This document shows positions 16,367-24,954 of a stretch of DNA of 33,572 nt, in pieces (the first letter of the stretch is position 1; the number at the start of each line of letters is the position of its first letter). Both the position numbers and the translations under genes were made by a program. Source of the stretch: Gemmatimonadota bacterium (GTDB lineage: Bacteria; Latescibacterota; UBA2968); NCBI GenBank assembly GCA_026705765.1, contig JAPPAB010000148.1, forward strand, positions 1-33,572, in the 5' to 3' direction. The notes under the pieces are model-generated. The model had not been told where the DNA came from. It made no database searches and worked only from the letters and a program-made list of their open reading frames with translations.

Positions 16367-17134
16367 ATGAAATTCAAAACACCGTTAGACGTCAGACTCG
16401 CTTGCAGAGCCAACGAACTCAAAGGCTTCGCATCCCGAGCCCTGCCCGGCTATCTGTGTGTCAACGTCGCCTTTCTGGACACAGACTACGCCGACGATTT
16501 CGAGGCATTCTGTCGCGCCAACCCAAAACCCTGCCCGCTGATTGCAAAAATGGAACCCGGCCAAACAGACTGCCCCGAGTATGCGCGCGCCCTCGACATC
16601 CGAACCGACCTGGGGTCATACGACATCGTACGCGATGGCGAAGTCACCGAACGCCGGCAGGACATCGCGGATCTGTTCGACGACCGAACCGTTACCTTCC
16701 TGATCGGATCGAGCGTCTCCTTCGACGGCCTCCTGACCGAGAAAGGCTACCCCGCAGCATTCGGACCGACCATCCAACTCACATCGCTCCCGTGCAAAAC
16801 AGTCGGCCCCTTCTCGGGCAACATGGCCGTCACCATCCGCTCCTTCGATCCGACCGTGATCGACGATATATGGGAATTCACCAGCCACTTCCCCGCGTGT
16901 CACGGTGCCCCAATCGGAAAAAATAATGCGGACGAACTCGGCATCGAAGAACTGAACGTCAACATGGACGGTCACCCGTTTGAAGTACCCGAAGGAACGG
17001 ACCGCTTGTATTGGGCTTGCGGCATCACACCCCGCATTGTCGCCGAACAGGCCAGGCTCCCATTCATGATATCCTACACCCCTGGCCACGCAATGATCAC
17101 CGACATCCCGACAGAGAGCCTGTACCAGGCCTGA
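16367..17134 (+). CDS. DUF1445 / D-glutamate cyclase-family protein (putative hydro-lyase)
   Basis: This 255-residue protein matches the DUF1445 family, whose characterised eukaryotic relative is D-glutamate cyclase; many bacterial members are simply called putative hydro-lyases. Family motifs appear in order: ANPKPCPLI (51-59), DIRTDLGSY (77-85), FLIGSSVSF (111-119, where the family often has GCSFSF), HGAPIG (179-184), WACGITP (216-222) and PGHAMITD (239-246). It lies between the second and third sulfatases, 22 bp after one and 53 bp before the other. It is flanked by two copies of a sulfatase 3'-end sequence, which suggests it came in through a rearrangement. Its substrate is unknown; a role in amino-acid or hydroxy-acid metabolism would be a guess. 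Confidence 0.85.
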   Translation: MKFKTPLDVRLACRANELKGFASRALPGYLCVNVAFLDTDYADDFEAFCRANPKPCPLIAKMEPGQTDCPEYARALDIRTDLGSYDIVRDGEVTERRQDIADLFDDRTVTFLIGSSVSFDGLLTEKGYPAAFGPTIQLTSLPCKTVGPFSGNMAVTIRSFDPTVIDDIWEFTSHFPACHGAPIGKNNADELGIEELNVNMDGHPFEVPEGTDRLYWACGITPRIVAEQARLPFMISYTPGHAMITDIPTESLYQA

Positions 17135-17142
17135 CCTGAGAT

Positions 17143-17185
17143 ACCGTTATATGCGCTCCGGCCCCGAACGCACAGGAAGATATTA
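17143..17185 (+). pseudogene. Remnant of a sulfatase 3' end, copy B
   Basis: This 43-bp stretch between the DUF1445 gene and the third sulfatase repeats the coding end of the second sulfatase (16297-16343), starting with the same 14 bases and ending GGAAGATATTA. The reading frame begins TVICA as in the parent, then is shifted by a net 4-nt loss. It looks like the scar of a duplicated or deleted sulfatase gene. It now supplies the region before the next start codon, including an AGGAAGA that could serve as a weak SD. Confidence 0.7.
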
Positions 17186-17187
17186 GC

Positions 17188-18561
17188 ATGAACCAGCGAC
17201 CCAACATCTTGCTCATCATGAGCGACGAACACGACCCCGCAGTCACCGGCTGTTACGGTCACCCCTATATCGAAACGCCACACATGGACCGCCTCGCATC
17301 CGAAGGCACCACCTTTGACAACGCCTATACCGCCTGCCCGATATGCGTACCGGCGCGCATGTCTTTTATGACCGGACAATACGTCCACCAGATCGGCACC
17401 TATGACAACGGCTCACCCCTCGCGGGAACAATCCCCACAATGGGCAGCTACCTCGAAGCCGCGGGCTACGAAACCGCAGCCTGCGGCCGCACCCACTTCA
17501 TAGGCCCCGAACGCCTGCACGGCTTTGGCAAACGCCTCATGGACGACGCCGAAAAATGGAAACACTGGAATATGGGTGCCCCCTCGCGCACACCCGACAA
17601 CCGGCGCGGCAGCAACAGCCACGTCACCGAATGCGGCCCCGGGGAAAACTGGCAAAACGACTACGACAGTGCAGCTACTGACCTCTCCGAACGCTTCCTC
17701 AAATCCCGCGCACAATACGCCGACCGCCCCTTCTTCCTCTACACCGGCTTCATGAACCCCCATTTCCCCCTCCTGTGCCCGCAAGAATACTTTGACCGCT
17801 ACTATCCCGATCGCGTCATCTTGCCACACACGAGAACCGAACTCTGCGACACCCAGCACCCTTCCATCCAGCAACTCCGCCACTGGCTACGCAACGAAGA
17901 ACCCCTGCCCGACACCATCTCCACCACCGCAACCGCGTCTTACTACGGCCTCATCTCTTTCACCGACGACCTCGTCGGCCGCTTGCTCGACATAGTCGAT
18001 AACTCATCCCTACGCGATAACACCGTCGTCATCTACGTCAGCGACCACGGCGAAATGGGTGGACACCACGGTATATGGCAAAAACAATGCTTCTACGAAC
18101 ACGCCGTACGCGTCCCCATGATCATTCGACATCCAAACGCTGCAGGCAACCAGCGCATCGCCGCAGGAGCCAACCTCATCGACATCCTCCCCACCCTACT
18201 CGATCTCGCCGAACAGGACCCCGCGCCATTGCCCGGCAGCAGCCTCCTGCCCGCCATCCACGGTCGCGCCTTTCCCGATCGCCCCATCTTCAGCGAATAC
18301 CACGCCCAGGGCGCTCTAAACGGCGGCTTCATGATCAAAAAAGGCGACTGGAAATACATCCACTACGTCGGTCTCCCCGATCAATTATTCAACGTCGCCA
18401 ACGACCCCGACGAAACCGAGAATCGCGCCGACGACCCCACCTGTGCCGACATCCTCTCCGACCTTCGCGCCGACCTCCACAACATCGTCACCCCCGAAGA
18501 AATTGACCAGTGCGCCAAAGCAAATCAAAAAATCAAAGGCATTAACAGAGCGGCCCGTTAG
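17188..18561 (+). CDS. Sulfatase (formylglycine type), third of cluster
   Basis: This 457-residue sulfatase has the maturation signature C53-V-P-A-R57 followed by MSFMTGQY, an N-terminal metal site IMSDEHDPAVTG, and the VSDHGEMGGHHG motif near residue 282. The N-terminus (MNQRPNILLIMSDEH) is not a signal peptide. The ATG lies about 10 bp after AGGAAGA, part of the sulfatase-end remnant just upstream. It is the last gene of the + strand operon; its 3' end faces the penicillin-acylase-family gene with only 11 bp between. The alternating DHDP/DEH style of metal site suggests a different sulfatase subgroup from its two neighbours. Confidence 0.93.
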   Translation: MNQRPNILLIMSDEHDPAVTGCYGHPYIETPHMDRLASEGTTFDNAYTACPICVPARMSFMTGQYVHQIGTYDNGSPLAGTIPTMGSYLEAAGYETAACGRTHFIGPERLHGFGKRLMDDAEKWKHWNMGAPSRTPDNRRGSNSHVTECGPGENWQNDYDSAATDLSERFLKSRAQYADRPFFLYTGFMNPHFPLLCPQEYFDRYYPDRVILPHTRTELCDTQHPSIQQLRHWLRNEEPLPDTISTTATASYYGLISFTDDLVGRLLDIVDNSSLRDNTVVIYVSDHGEMGGHHGIWQKQCFYEHAVRVPMIIRHPNAAGNQRIAAGANLIDILPTLLDLAEQDPAPLPGSSLLPAIHGRAFPDRPIFSEYHAQGALNGGFMIKKGDWKYIHYVGLPDQLFNVANDPDETENRADDPTCADILSDLRADLHNIVTPEEIDQCAKANQKIKGINRAAR

Positions 18562-18572
18562 CGGCCAGCCCC

Positions 18573-20741
18573 TTATGGTCCTAAAACCTCGTACTCACCC
18601 TGCGCCCACGCATCCAACCCCGACGTATAGAATTTGGAAAAACGGCGATCTGAAGCACCGCCCGCGACATTTGCGTGTAGCACATCCTCTCCAAAATCGC
18701 AAATCATTCGAAAAGTGGGTGCAAGCGCGCCACCTTTGAAAACACCGGCCTGAGAAACCGTTGACCGACTCCCAGTATTTGCAAGCGCATAATCAAAACC
18801 CAAAAACCGAGGCAACTTCCCCCTGAAAAAAATATGCTCAATATAAACCCTGCTCACTTCGCCGTGCGGCACTGCCTTTTCCTTTAACCCGCGCTCAATC
18901 GCCATTTGATAGAAAACCTCACGCGACTCGTCTCCAAACCAGACCGAAGCCTCGCTCAAAAGAACGCGATCAAAATACCCGTGCAGAACACTGAGCAACG
19001 TCGTACCATCCAGCAAAAACGTCACCAGTTCGCGCCCCAAACCATGATCCCCAAAAACGAGCAAAACAAGCTCGCGATAAACGCGCTCAAAAAGCGTCGC
19101 ACCCAGAGAATCCGCATCATAACACAAATCCCACGCCCGCAATATATCTCCGTTTTCCGATTCTGGTAACAACGGGCGTATAATTGTCATAAACTCCCGG
19201 GCCTGAATCGCGTGAAGATCATAGTGAATCCGCTTCATATCTTCTACGGTCAAATCATCCTTCTCCCGCAACATCTCGCAAATTCGATCTGCACGGTAAG
19301 ACGAAATCGACAACTTCATCGGCTCAGTCTGCCCCATAAAGTTGAGATCCTGATTTGCAGTCACAATAAAATCGCATTCGGGATTGACCGTGCGGGGATA
19401 CAATACTGGATCAACCATCCCATCCCAATTCTGTTTTTCCTCCCAACCCAAAAACGGAAGCAAACCCGACGAACCTTCGGGTTGTTTGGGCACCAGCCCC
19501 CCGAGTTGATAGCCAATATTTCCCGCCCGATCTGCAAACACCCAATTAAACGGTCCAAACGTCAACCCCGCAAAATAATCCCGAGCCTCTTCAACGCCCT
19601 TCGATTTTGTAATCCGCAAAACACAATCTATCGAATCCGCCCCCGTCCCCTTTTGCTGCTTACCCGTCCACGCATAACATAAATAATACCCATCCTCATT
19701 GACCTCGCCCTCCAACAAACCGCGCTCTGTCTCGCAAACGCGAAACCCTATCGGATCCCGCTTCCTGGGCCGAATAACCTCTTCTCGCACGCGCAGAGGC
19801 ACCCATCTATCCCCGCATCTATACATCCCATCCTTCACCTCCTCCACAAAATAATCACACACATCGGCGGTACCATAGGTCGCTGCCCACGACAGGTGGG
19901 GTGACCGTCCCATAGCCACAACCGGCAATCCCGGCAACGTCGCACCCATCAAATAATCATCGCCCCCAGACAGCACCGCCAGGTACCACACCGAGGGCAA
20001 TTGCAATTGCAGATGCGGGTCTCCGCACATCATCGCCCATCCAGATGCCGTCTTTGACGGACGCACAGCCCAATTATTGCTCGCGGAAAAATCGGGCAAC
20101 AAATCGCGCCACACCACAGATGATGGAATCATCGGACGCACCAGACGCACCTTCTTTATCAAATCGATGTACTCTTCTGATACATCATCCCGAATCGCCG
20201 GAAAAAGTTCCTTTAACCGCTCCGTATCCACGCCCTTCTGAATCAACTGAACAATCAACTTCTCCATATCGCCCTGCATTTGCGAAAGCCCTACAAACCC
20301 GATCAGCTTGACCATCAGCAAGGCATCTGCCGGCGTCCAATCATCTGGTCGATACCCCATCAGCTTAAATTCAAAAGGCGTTCCCGTCACGCGAACCGCC
20401 TGATTCACCCCCTTGCAATACGCATCCAGAACTGCTTGCAATTCTGGTGACAAATGCCGCGCTTCCCGATCCGCATCACCCGCTATATCGAGCCAGCGCA
20501 TAAACCGATCTACCTCAATCAACTCGTCATCCGCTTTCAAATATGCCGACGCATTCCCGCGCCCAATAAGCTTCAGCAACCACATATGCATCTGCCGATC
20601 CCGGCCATGTGCATAACCCAGACCGTAATACCGATCCCCTTCATCCCGCGCCGAAATATGCGGAAACCCATGCGCCATCCGCTGAATGCACACCTCACCC
20701 TTTACACCTCTTATCACAATTTTTTTTGCATCGCGTTTCAT
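18573..20741 (-). CDS. Penicillin-acylase-family Ntn hydrolase
   Basis: Members are made as a single chain, cut themselves, and use the newly exposed N-terminal serine to hydrolyse amides (beta-lactam side chains, acyl-homoserine lactones, other N-acyl compounds). The 722-residue protein fits. The likely self-cleavage point is before S221-N-N-W, followed by GDPHLQLQLPSVWY (240-253) and the strand PGLPVVAMGRSPHLSWAATYG typical of the beta chain. The alpha part starts with IQRMAHGFPHISARDEGDRYYGLGYAHGRDR. The N-terminus is charged and lacks a signal peptide, unlike most periplasmic family members. No strong SD precedes the ATG. The substrate is not predictable; quorum-signal degradation is one family option. 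Confidence 0.88.
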   Translation of the reverse strand: MKRDAKKIVIRGVKGEVCIQRMAHGFPHISARDEGDRYYGLGYAHGRDRQMHMWLLKLIGRGNASAYLKADDELIEVDRFMRWLDIAGDADREARHLSPELQAVLDAYCKGVNQAVRVTGTPFEFKLMGYRPDDWTPADALLMVKLIGFVGLSQMQGDMEKLIVQLIQKGVDTERLKELFPAIRDDVSEEYIDLIKKVRLVRPMIPSSVVWRDLLPDFSASNNWAVRPSKTASGWAMMCGDPHLQLQLPSVWYLAVLSGGDDYLMGATLPGLPVVAMGRSPHLSWAATYGTADVCDYFVEEVKDGMYRCGDRWVPLRVREEVIRPRKRDPIGFRVCETERGLLEGEVNEDGYYLCYAWTGKQQKGTGADSIDCVLRITKSKGVEEARDYFAGLTFGPFNWVFADRAGNIGYQLGGLVPKQPEGSSGLLPFLGWEEKQNWDGMVDPVLYPRTVNPECDFIVTANQDLNFMGQTEPMKLSISSYRADRICEMLREKDDLTVEDMKRIHYDLHAIQAREFMTIIRPLLPESENGDILRAWDLCYDADSLGATLFERVYRELVLLVFGDHGLGRELVTFLLDGTTLLSVLHGYFDRVLLSEASVWFGDESREVFYQMAIERGLKEKAVPHGEVSRVYIEHIFFRGKLPRFLGFDYALANTGSRSTVSQAGVFKGGALAPTFRMICDFGEDVLHANVAGGASDRRFSKFYTSGLDAWAQGEYEVLGP

Positions 20742-20753
20742 ATTGTAAACTTT

Positions 20754-20793
20754 AAAAAAAGCGGAGCACTTGTCAAAGCTCCGCTTTTTGTTT
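20754..20793 (-). terminator. Intrinsic terminator after yifB-like gene
   Basis: GCGGAGC (20761-20767) and GCTCCGC (20778-20784) form a stem extended by flanking A and T runs (12 bp in all). It lies just after the stop of the YifB-like gene on the minus strand, with a U run in that direction. The symmetric runs would also allow function on the + strand. The downstream penicillin-acylase gene therefore probably has its own promoter or depends on read-through. Confidence 0.88.
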
Positions 20794-20803
20794 TATTGTG
20801 ATC

Positions 20804-22342
20804 TCACTCCCACAACCTTCTATCCAGACTGCGGTATTGAATCGCCTCGGCAACGTGGCGCGACTGGATATCCTCTTCGCCTTCCAGATCTGCTATTGTG
20901 CGGCTCGCCTTCAGGATGCGATCATAAGCCCGCGCCGAAAGCCCCAATCGCGTAATCGCCATCCGCAACAACTCCTCGCTCCTATCATCAATTTTACAAA
21001 ACATCCGAATCTCTCGCGACCCCATATGCGCGTTGCTAAACAAATCTCTATAATCCGCAAACCGTTCCAACTGTATTTGCCGCGCGCCTTGTACGCGCTT
21101 GCGAACCTCTGCTGAAGACTCGCCAGCGGGTTCCTCAGCCAGTTCTTCATACTGGACAGCCGGGGCTTCCACGTGAATATCAATGCGATCCATCAACGGA
21201 CCCGAGATCCGATTGACATAGCGCTGCACCACAGGAGGCGAGCAAATACACTCGTGGTGTGGATCGCCCAAATACCCGCACGGACACGGATTCATGGCGC
21301 AAACGAGCATAAACTGCGCCGGATACGAAAGCGACACTGCCGCGCGGGCAATCGTCACAAAACTGTCCTCAACGGGTTGGCGGAGAGATTCCAAAACCTG
21401 TTTCTTAAACTCGGGAAGCTCATCCAAAAACAGCACCCCGTGATGTGCCAGCGACACCTCTCCTGGCCGGGGATAGGGACCGCCACCGATCAAACCCGCA
21501 TCTGAAATGGTGTGATGCGGCGAGCGAAACGGCCTTACTGCCACCAGTGCCGTATCGGGCGGTAGCAACCCCGCCACCGAGTGAATTTTTGTCGTCTGCA
21601 GAGCCTCATCCAGGGTCAGATCGGGTAAAATAGTCGGCAATCTCCTGGCGAGCATCGTCTTACCCGACCCGGGAGGCCCCATGAGAATCGCGTTATGCGC
21701 GCCTGCCGCTGCCACCTCCAGCGCACGCTTGGCATGCTCTTGCCCGCGCACATCCCTAAAATCCACCCGATGCATCCGCGCCTGCCGAAAAATCGCCTTG
21801 CTATTGATTTCAAAGGGCATGATATCGCAATACCCCTCGAAAAAATCCAGTGCCTCACTCAAATCGCGCACCGGCAAAACATCTAAACCCCCTGTAATCG
21901 CCGCCTCTCGCGCATTCTCCACAGGGACGAGCAATCCTTTTAAACCCGCCTTTTGGGCTTCCACGGCCATTGACAGCGCACCGCGCACGGGCCGCACCGT
22001 ACCATCTAAAGCCAACTCGCCCAAAATGAGATATTGCGACAGCTTCTCGGGAGAAATTGAACCGCTCATTGCGGCAATAATACCTATCGCGATCGGCAAA
22101 TCAAATGCCGAGCCTTCCTTTCGGATATCTGCCGGTGCCAAATTCACCGTAATTCGATTAGTTGGAAATGTTCGCCCGGCATTTTTAATCGCAGCCATCA
22201 CCCGATCCCGGCTCTCCTTCACAGCACTATCGGGCAAACCCACCACTGAAAACGACGGAAGCCGACGCGAAATATCCGCCTCAATATGCACGATATACGC
22301 ATCGATACCCAGAGTTGCACAACTCAACACACGCGCAGTCAT
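20804..22342 (-). CDS. YifB/ComM-family Mg-chelatase-like AAA+ ATPase
   Basis: ComM-type proteins are hexameric helicases that extend branch migration during natural transformation and recombination. The 512-residue protein has the N-terminal ChlI-like domain (VVGLPDSAVKESRDRVMAAI at 33-52, LILGELALDGTVRPVRG at 105-121), Walker A GPPGSGKT (222-229), Walker B VLFLDELPEF (303-312), a Cys-containing AMNPCPCGYLGDP segment (349-361), and a C-terminal domain ending with AYDRILKASRTIADLEG. The ATG at 22342 is used because AAGGAGG precedes it by a few bases; an in-frame ATG 81 bp upstream lacks this. It appears to be a housekeeping gene lying among catabolic genes. Confidence 0.95.
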   Translation of the reverse strand: MTARVLSCATLGIDAYIVHIEADISRRLPSFSVVGLPDSAVKESRDRVMAAIKNAGRTFPTNRITVNLAPADIRKEGSAFDLPIAIGIIAAMSGSISPEKLSQYLILGELALDGTVRPVRGALSMAVEAQKAGLKGLLVPVENAREAAITGGLDVLPVRDLSEALDFFEGYCDIMPFEINSKAIFRQARMHRVDFRDVRGQEHAKRALEVAAAGAHNAILMGPPGSGKTMLARRLPTILPDLTLDEALQTTKIHSVAGLLPPDTALVAVRPFRSPHHTISDAGLIGGGPYPRPGEVSLAHHGVLFLDELPEFKKQVLESLRQPVEDSFVTIARAAVSLSYPAQFMLVCAMNPCPCGYLGDPHHECICSPPVVQRYVNRISGPLMDRIDIHVEAPAVQYEELAEEPAGESSAEVRKRVQGARQIQLERFADYRDLFSNAHMGSREIRMFCKIDDRSEELLRMAITRLGLSARAYDRILKASRTIADLEGEEDIQSRHVAEAIQYRSLDRRLWE

Positions 22343-22528
22343 CAAAACCTCCTTGCCTGAAAGGAACCAACTGAAAGAAGCAATAGAATCAGGCAAAGAG
22401 CGTGCCAGAACTGACCGGAGCAATAACTTATTGTTATATAAAAATTTATATCATATCAAAGCAGACGGATGTTGAACAATCTATTCACAATAGCCATCTT
22501 CCACAGAACAAAATGTGCAACACACCTG

Positions 22529-23773
22529 CTACTTCATCTGATCCAACACGGGCTGCAATTTTTGTCGCGCTACCTCTGCGTCTGCGCCGCCATCGACGAC
22601 CGGGCATTCTTCCAACTCATCTGCTACCACATCGTACAAATCGCCCGTGTCGTAGAGCTTCCAGCGTTTATCCTGTGCCCATCGCTTTAAATAGTAACCC
22701 TCCTTACCCCATCCGGGCAAAGGATCGTGATGGGCAAAAATCCACTCTCTCGGCGCACCCGTCTCGCCCTTTAACTGCGGCAAAAATGACACCCCGTCAA
22801 ACACATCGTCCTCGGGCAAAGAAATACCAGCCATATCCATCATAGTGGGCAAAAAATCGCTACAATCGATCAAATCATCACACACAGACCCCGGGGGAAT
22901 CGCACCCGGCCAACTCGCAACAAATGGCACCCGCGTACCCGCATCAGTCGAAAGCCCCTTTCCCCCCTGAAACTCGCGACCATTGATAATAGAAGTCACC
23001 TGACGGGGCGACCCATTATCGCCAATAAACAAAAGCAAGGTATTCTCTCTCAGACTGAGCTCATCCAATTTTTCCACAATTCGCCCAATCACCACATCCA
23101 TATACTCAACCATATCTTTAAAATACTTCACACCGCTATCGTGTCGATTTTCGGGCCATATTTCGCTATGGGGCGTGGGTTCAAACGGACCGTGTGTCAG
23201 CGCCATGGGATAATAAACAAAAAACGGCTCATCCTTATGCCGCTCGATATAATCGCAAATATAAGCCGTATAAATATCCGGACCGTACTTGCCCTCTGTA
23301 TCCGCCAAATACGCTCCATTTTGCTGAATCACCGGATCGGCATACCGCGACCCCTTATCCTCGGTATGTTCCGTATGCCACAAACAATACTCGTCAAAAC
23401 CCGAATCTTCCGCCAATTGCCCCTTGCCGCGCCACTCGGGTTCAAAATCCGGCGGATTATAGCTATACATCTGCCATTTACCCGAAATACACGTTTTGTA
23501 CCCAGCCGCTTGCATCAGATGTCCAAAGGTGCGCTCCTGGGGATCCATCACTCCAAAAGCCCGCCAATTGCGAAAATTGTATTTACCCGTCATCAACTGC
23601 AACCGCGTCGGCGTACACAGCGGCAGGACATATGCATGGTCAAAACGCATCCCCTCCTTGCTCAAACCATCCAGCACGGGAGTCTGATACGATTCCCCCC
23701 CATAACACCCCAGGCATTCATATCCCAAATCATCGGAAAGAATCAGAATAATATTTGGTTTATCAGAAGCCAT
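22529..23773 (-). CDS. Sulfatase (formylglycine type), fourth in window
   Basis: This 414-residue arylsulfatase-type protein begins MASDKPNIILILSDDLGYECLG, carrying the double-Asp metal site (SDD). The formylglycine signature is C53-T-P-T-R57 with LQLMTGKYNFRNW. Later motifs include CISGKWQMY near residue 103 and FIGDNGSPRQ, where other sulfatases have SDHG. The ATG at 23773 follows AAGGAG; the open frame upstream of it only overlaps the neighbouring gene. The N-terminus is not a signal peptide. It lies 25 bp after the enolase-superfamily gene in the MFS-nth-enolase-sulfatase run, so it probably desulfates the sugar handled by that pathway. Confidence 0.93.
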   Translation of the reverse strand: MASDKPNIILILSDDLGYECLGCYGGESYQTPVLDGLSKEGMRFDHAYVLPLCTPTRLQLMTGKYNFRNWRAFGVMDPQERTFGHLMQAAGYKTCISGKWQMYSYNPPDFEPEWRGKGQLAEDSGFDEYCLWHTEHTEDKGSRYADPVIQQNGAYLADTEGKYGPDIYTAYICDYIERHKDEPFFVYYPMALTHGPFEPTPHSEIWPENRHDSGVKYFKDMVEYMDVVIGRIVEKLDELSLRENTLLLFIGDNGSPRQVTSIINGREFQGGKGLSTDAGTRVPFVASWPGAIPPGSVCDDLIDCSDFLPTMMDMAGISLPEDDVFDGVSFLPQLKGETGAPREWIFAHHDPLPGWGKEGYYLKRWAQDKRWKLYDTGDLYDVVADELEECPVVDGGADAEVARQKLQPVLDQMK

Positions 23774-23798
23774 AAAATCTCCTTTCAGTAGTTGCTTT

Positions 23799-24938
23799 TT
23801 ACAATTCTCCAATCCGCTTCTTCTCAAAAAACTCCCAATCCCATTCGGCGCCCCATCCGGGACTATTGGGCGGTGTAATATGGCCATTCTCGGGCAAGGG
23901 TGGATTGAGCAATCCAATCTCACGACCGCGCACATCCCGGGAGCCTCCGGGGAAAAACTCGTAATAACTCGTATTCGATATCGCGCAAACCAGATGTGCA
24001 TGCACCAGCCCAAACAACCCACCCGGTCCATTGAATTCAATATTTGCGCCGTGCATCTCCGCCAAATGTGCCAACTTCAACGTCGGAGTTGTACCCAGCC
24101 GCGCATTGGCGCGCAAGGCATCCGTTGCCCCGGAAATAATCCATTGCGCGCTCAAATCCACATCGTGCATCAAAGTCTCAGGTGCCAAAATGGGAATATC
24201 CAGCGCGGCGCACAAACGCTGCAAGTTCTTTTGATCTCGATCTGCCAGAGGCTCTTCAAACCACCCAAATCGCAGCGCCTCCAGAGTCTTACCCACCCGA
24301 ATCGCATCTTGCAACGTATAATCACATCCCGCGGCATCGTGCAAAATATCGACATCACCTCCCACCGCATCGCGCACAGCGTGAAAACACGCGATATTTT
24401 CATCTGCCGTACCTCCAAAATGATCTTTTACAGCCAGAAATCCCATTTCTACTGCCTTTGTTGCGCCAGCTACAGCCTCTTCTTCTGAACCACTGCTAAA
24501 ATTGTAATAAGCCGCACAACGAGTCCGTGCCCGGCCAATCAGACCGTGAACGGGCAGCCCCGCAACCTTGCCGGCAATATCCCACAAACAATTGTCAAAA
24601 GCGCCAAACCATCCAGGTCGCGTGAACATGCCGCGTGTCGCTTTGTGTAATTTTTGCGCGAGTCTCTCCCGATCAAATGGATCTTCGCCAATCGCCAGCA
24701 ACCGCAATTGCTCCAGATCTTCAGGACGCATCGTCGTGTATCGCGCATCCCCCACCGTACACACCCCTTCTACCCCTTCGTCGGTTTGTACATGCAAAAC
24801 ATGTACAGGCTCTGCCGACCTACCCGCACCCCGCTTTGCCCATCGCTTGCGGGCACCCTCACCGGTTTGTTCCATCCGAAATCGCCCCGTATTGGCGGAC
24901 AACTCAAAAATCGAAATCGAAATCGCTCGAATCTTCAC
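23799..24938 (-). CDS. Enolase-superfamily protein lacking the usual Asp/His dyad
   Basis: The 379-residue protein has the mandelate racemase/muconate lactonizing enzyme fold. The GTG start at 24938 is supported by GGAGG 6 bp upstream and gives the normal N-terminus MKIRAISISIFEL. Visible sites are K171-D-H (strand 2), D201 (ILHDAAG), E228/E229 (WFEEP) and E254 (LAPETLM). Where mandelate-racemase-like enzymes carry an Asp (as in LRIDQN of the paralogue at 959) there is N278 (RANARLG), and the following His position is occupied by N303 (EFNGPGG). Metal binding seems kept but the second base pair is missing, so chemistry must differ or rely on K171 alone. It starts 16 bp after nth. Confidence 0.88.
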   Translation of the reverse strand: MKIRAISISIFELSANTGRFRMEQTGEGARKRWAKRGAGRSAEPVHVLHVQTDEGVEGVCTVGDARYTTMRPEDLEQLRLLAIGEDPFDRERLAQKLHKATRGMFTRPGWFGAFDNCLWDIAGKVAGLPVHGLIGRARTRCAAYYNFSSGSEEEAVAGATKAVEMGFLAVKDHFGGTADENIACFHAVRDAVGGDVDILHDAAGCDYTLQDAIRVGKTLEALRFGWFEEPLADRDQKNLQRLCAALDIPILAPETLMHDVDLSAQWIISGATDALRANARLGTTPTLKLAHLAEMHGANIEFNGPGGLFGLVHAHLVCAISNTSYYEFFPGGSRDVRGREIGLLNPPLPENGHITPPNSPGWGAEWDWEFFEKKRIGEL

Positions 24939-24954
24939 TTCCACCTCCAATCTT

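Noticed and set aside
18540..18575. Terminator between the convergent sulfatase and penicillin-acylase genes
   Set aside because: Only a 4-bp GGCC stem is visible and no T run, which is too weak.
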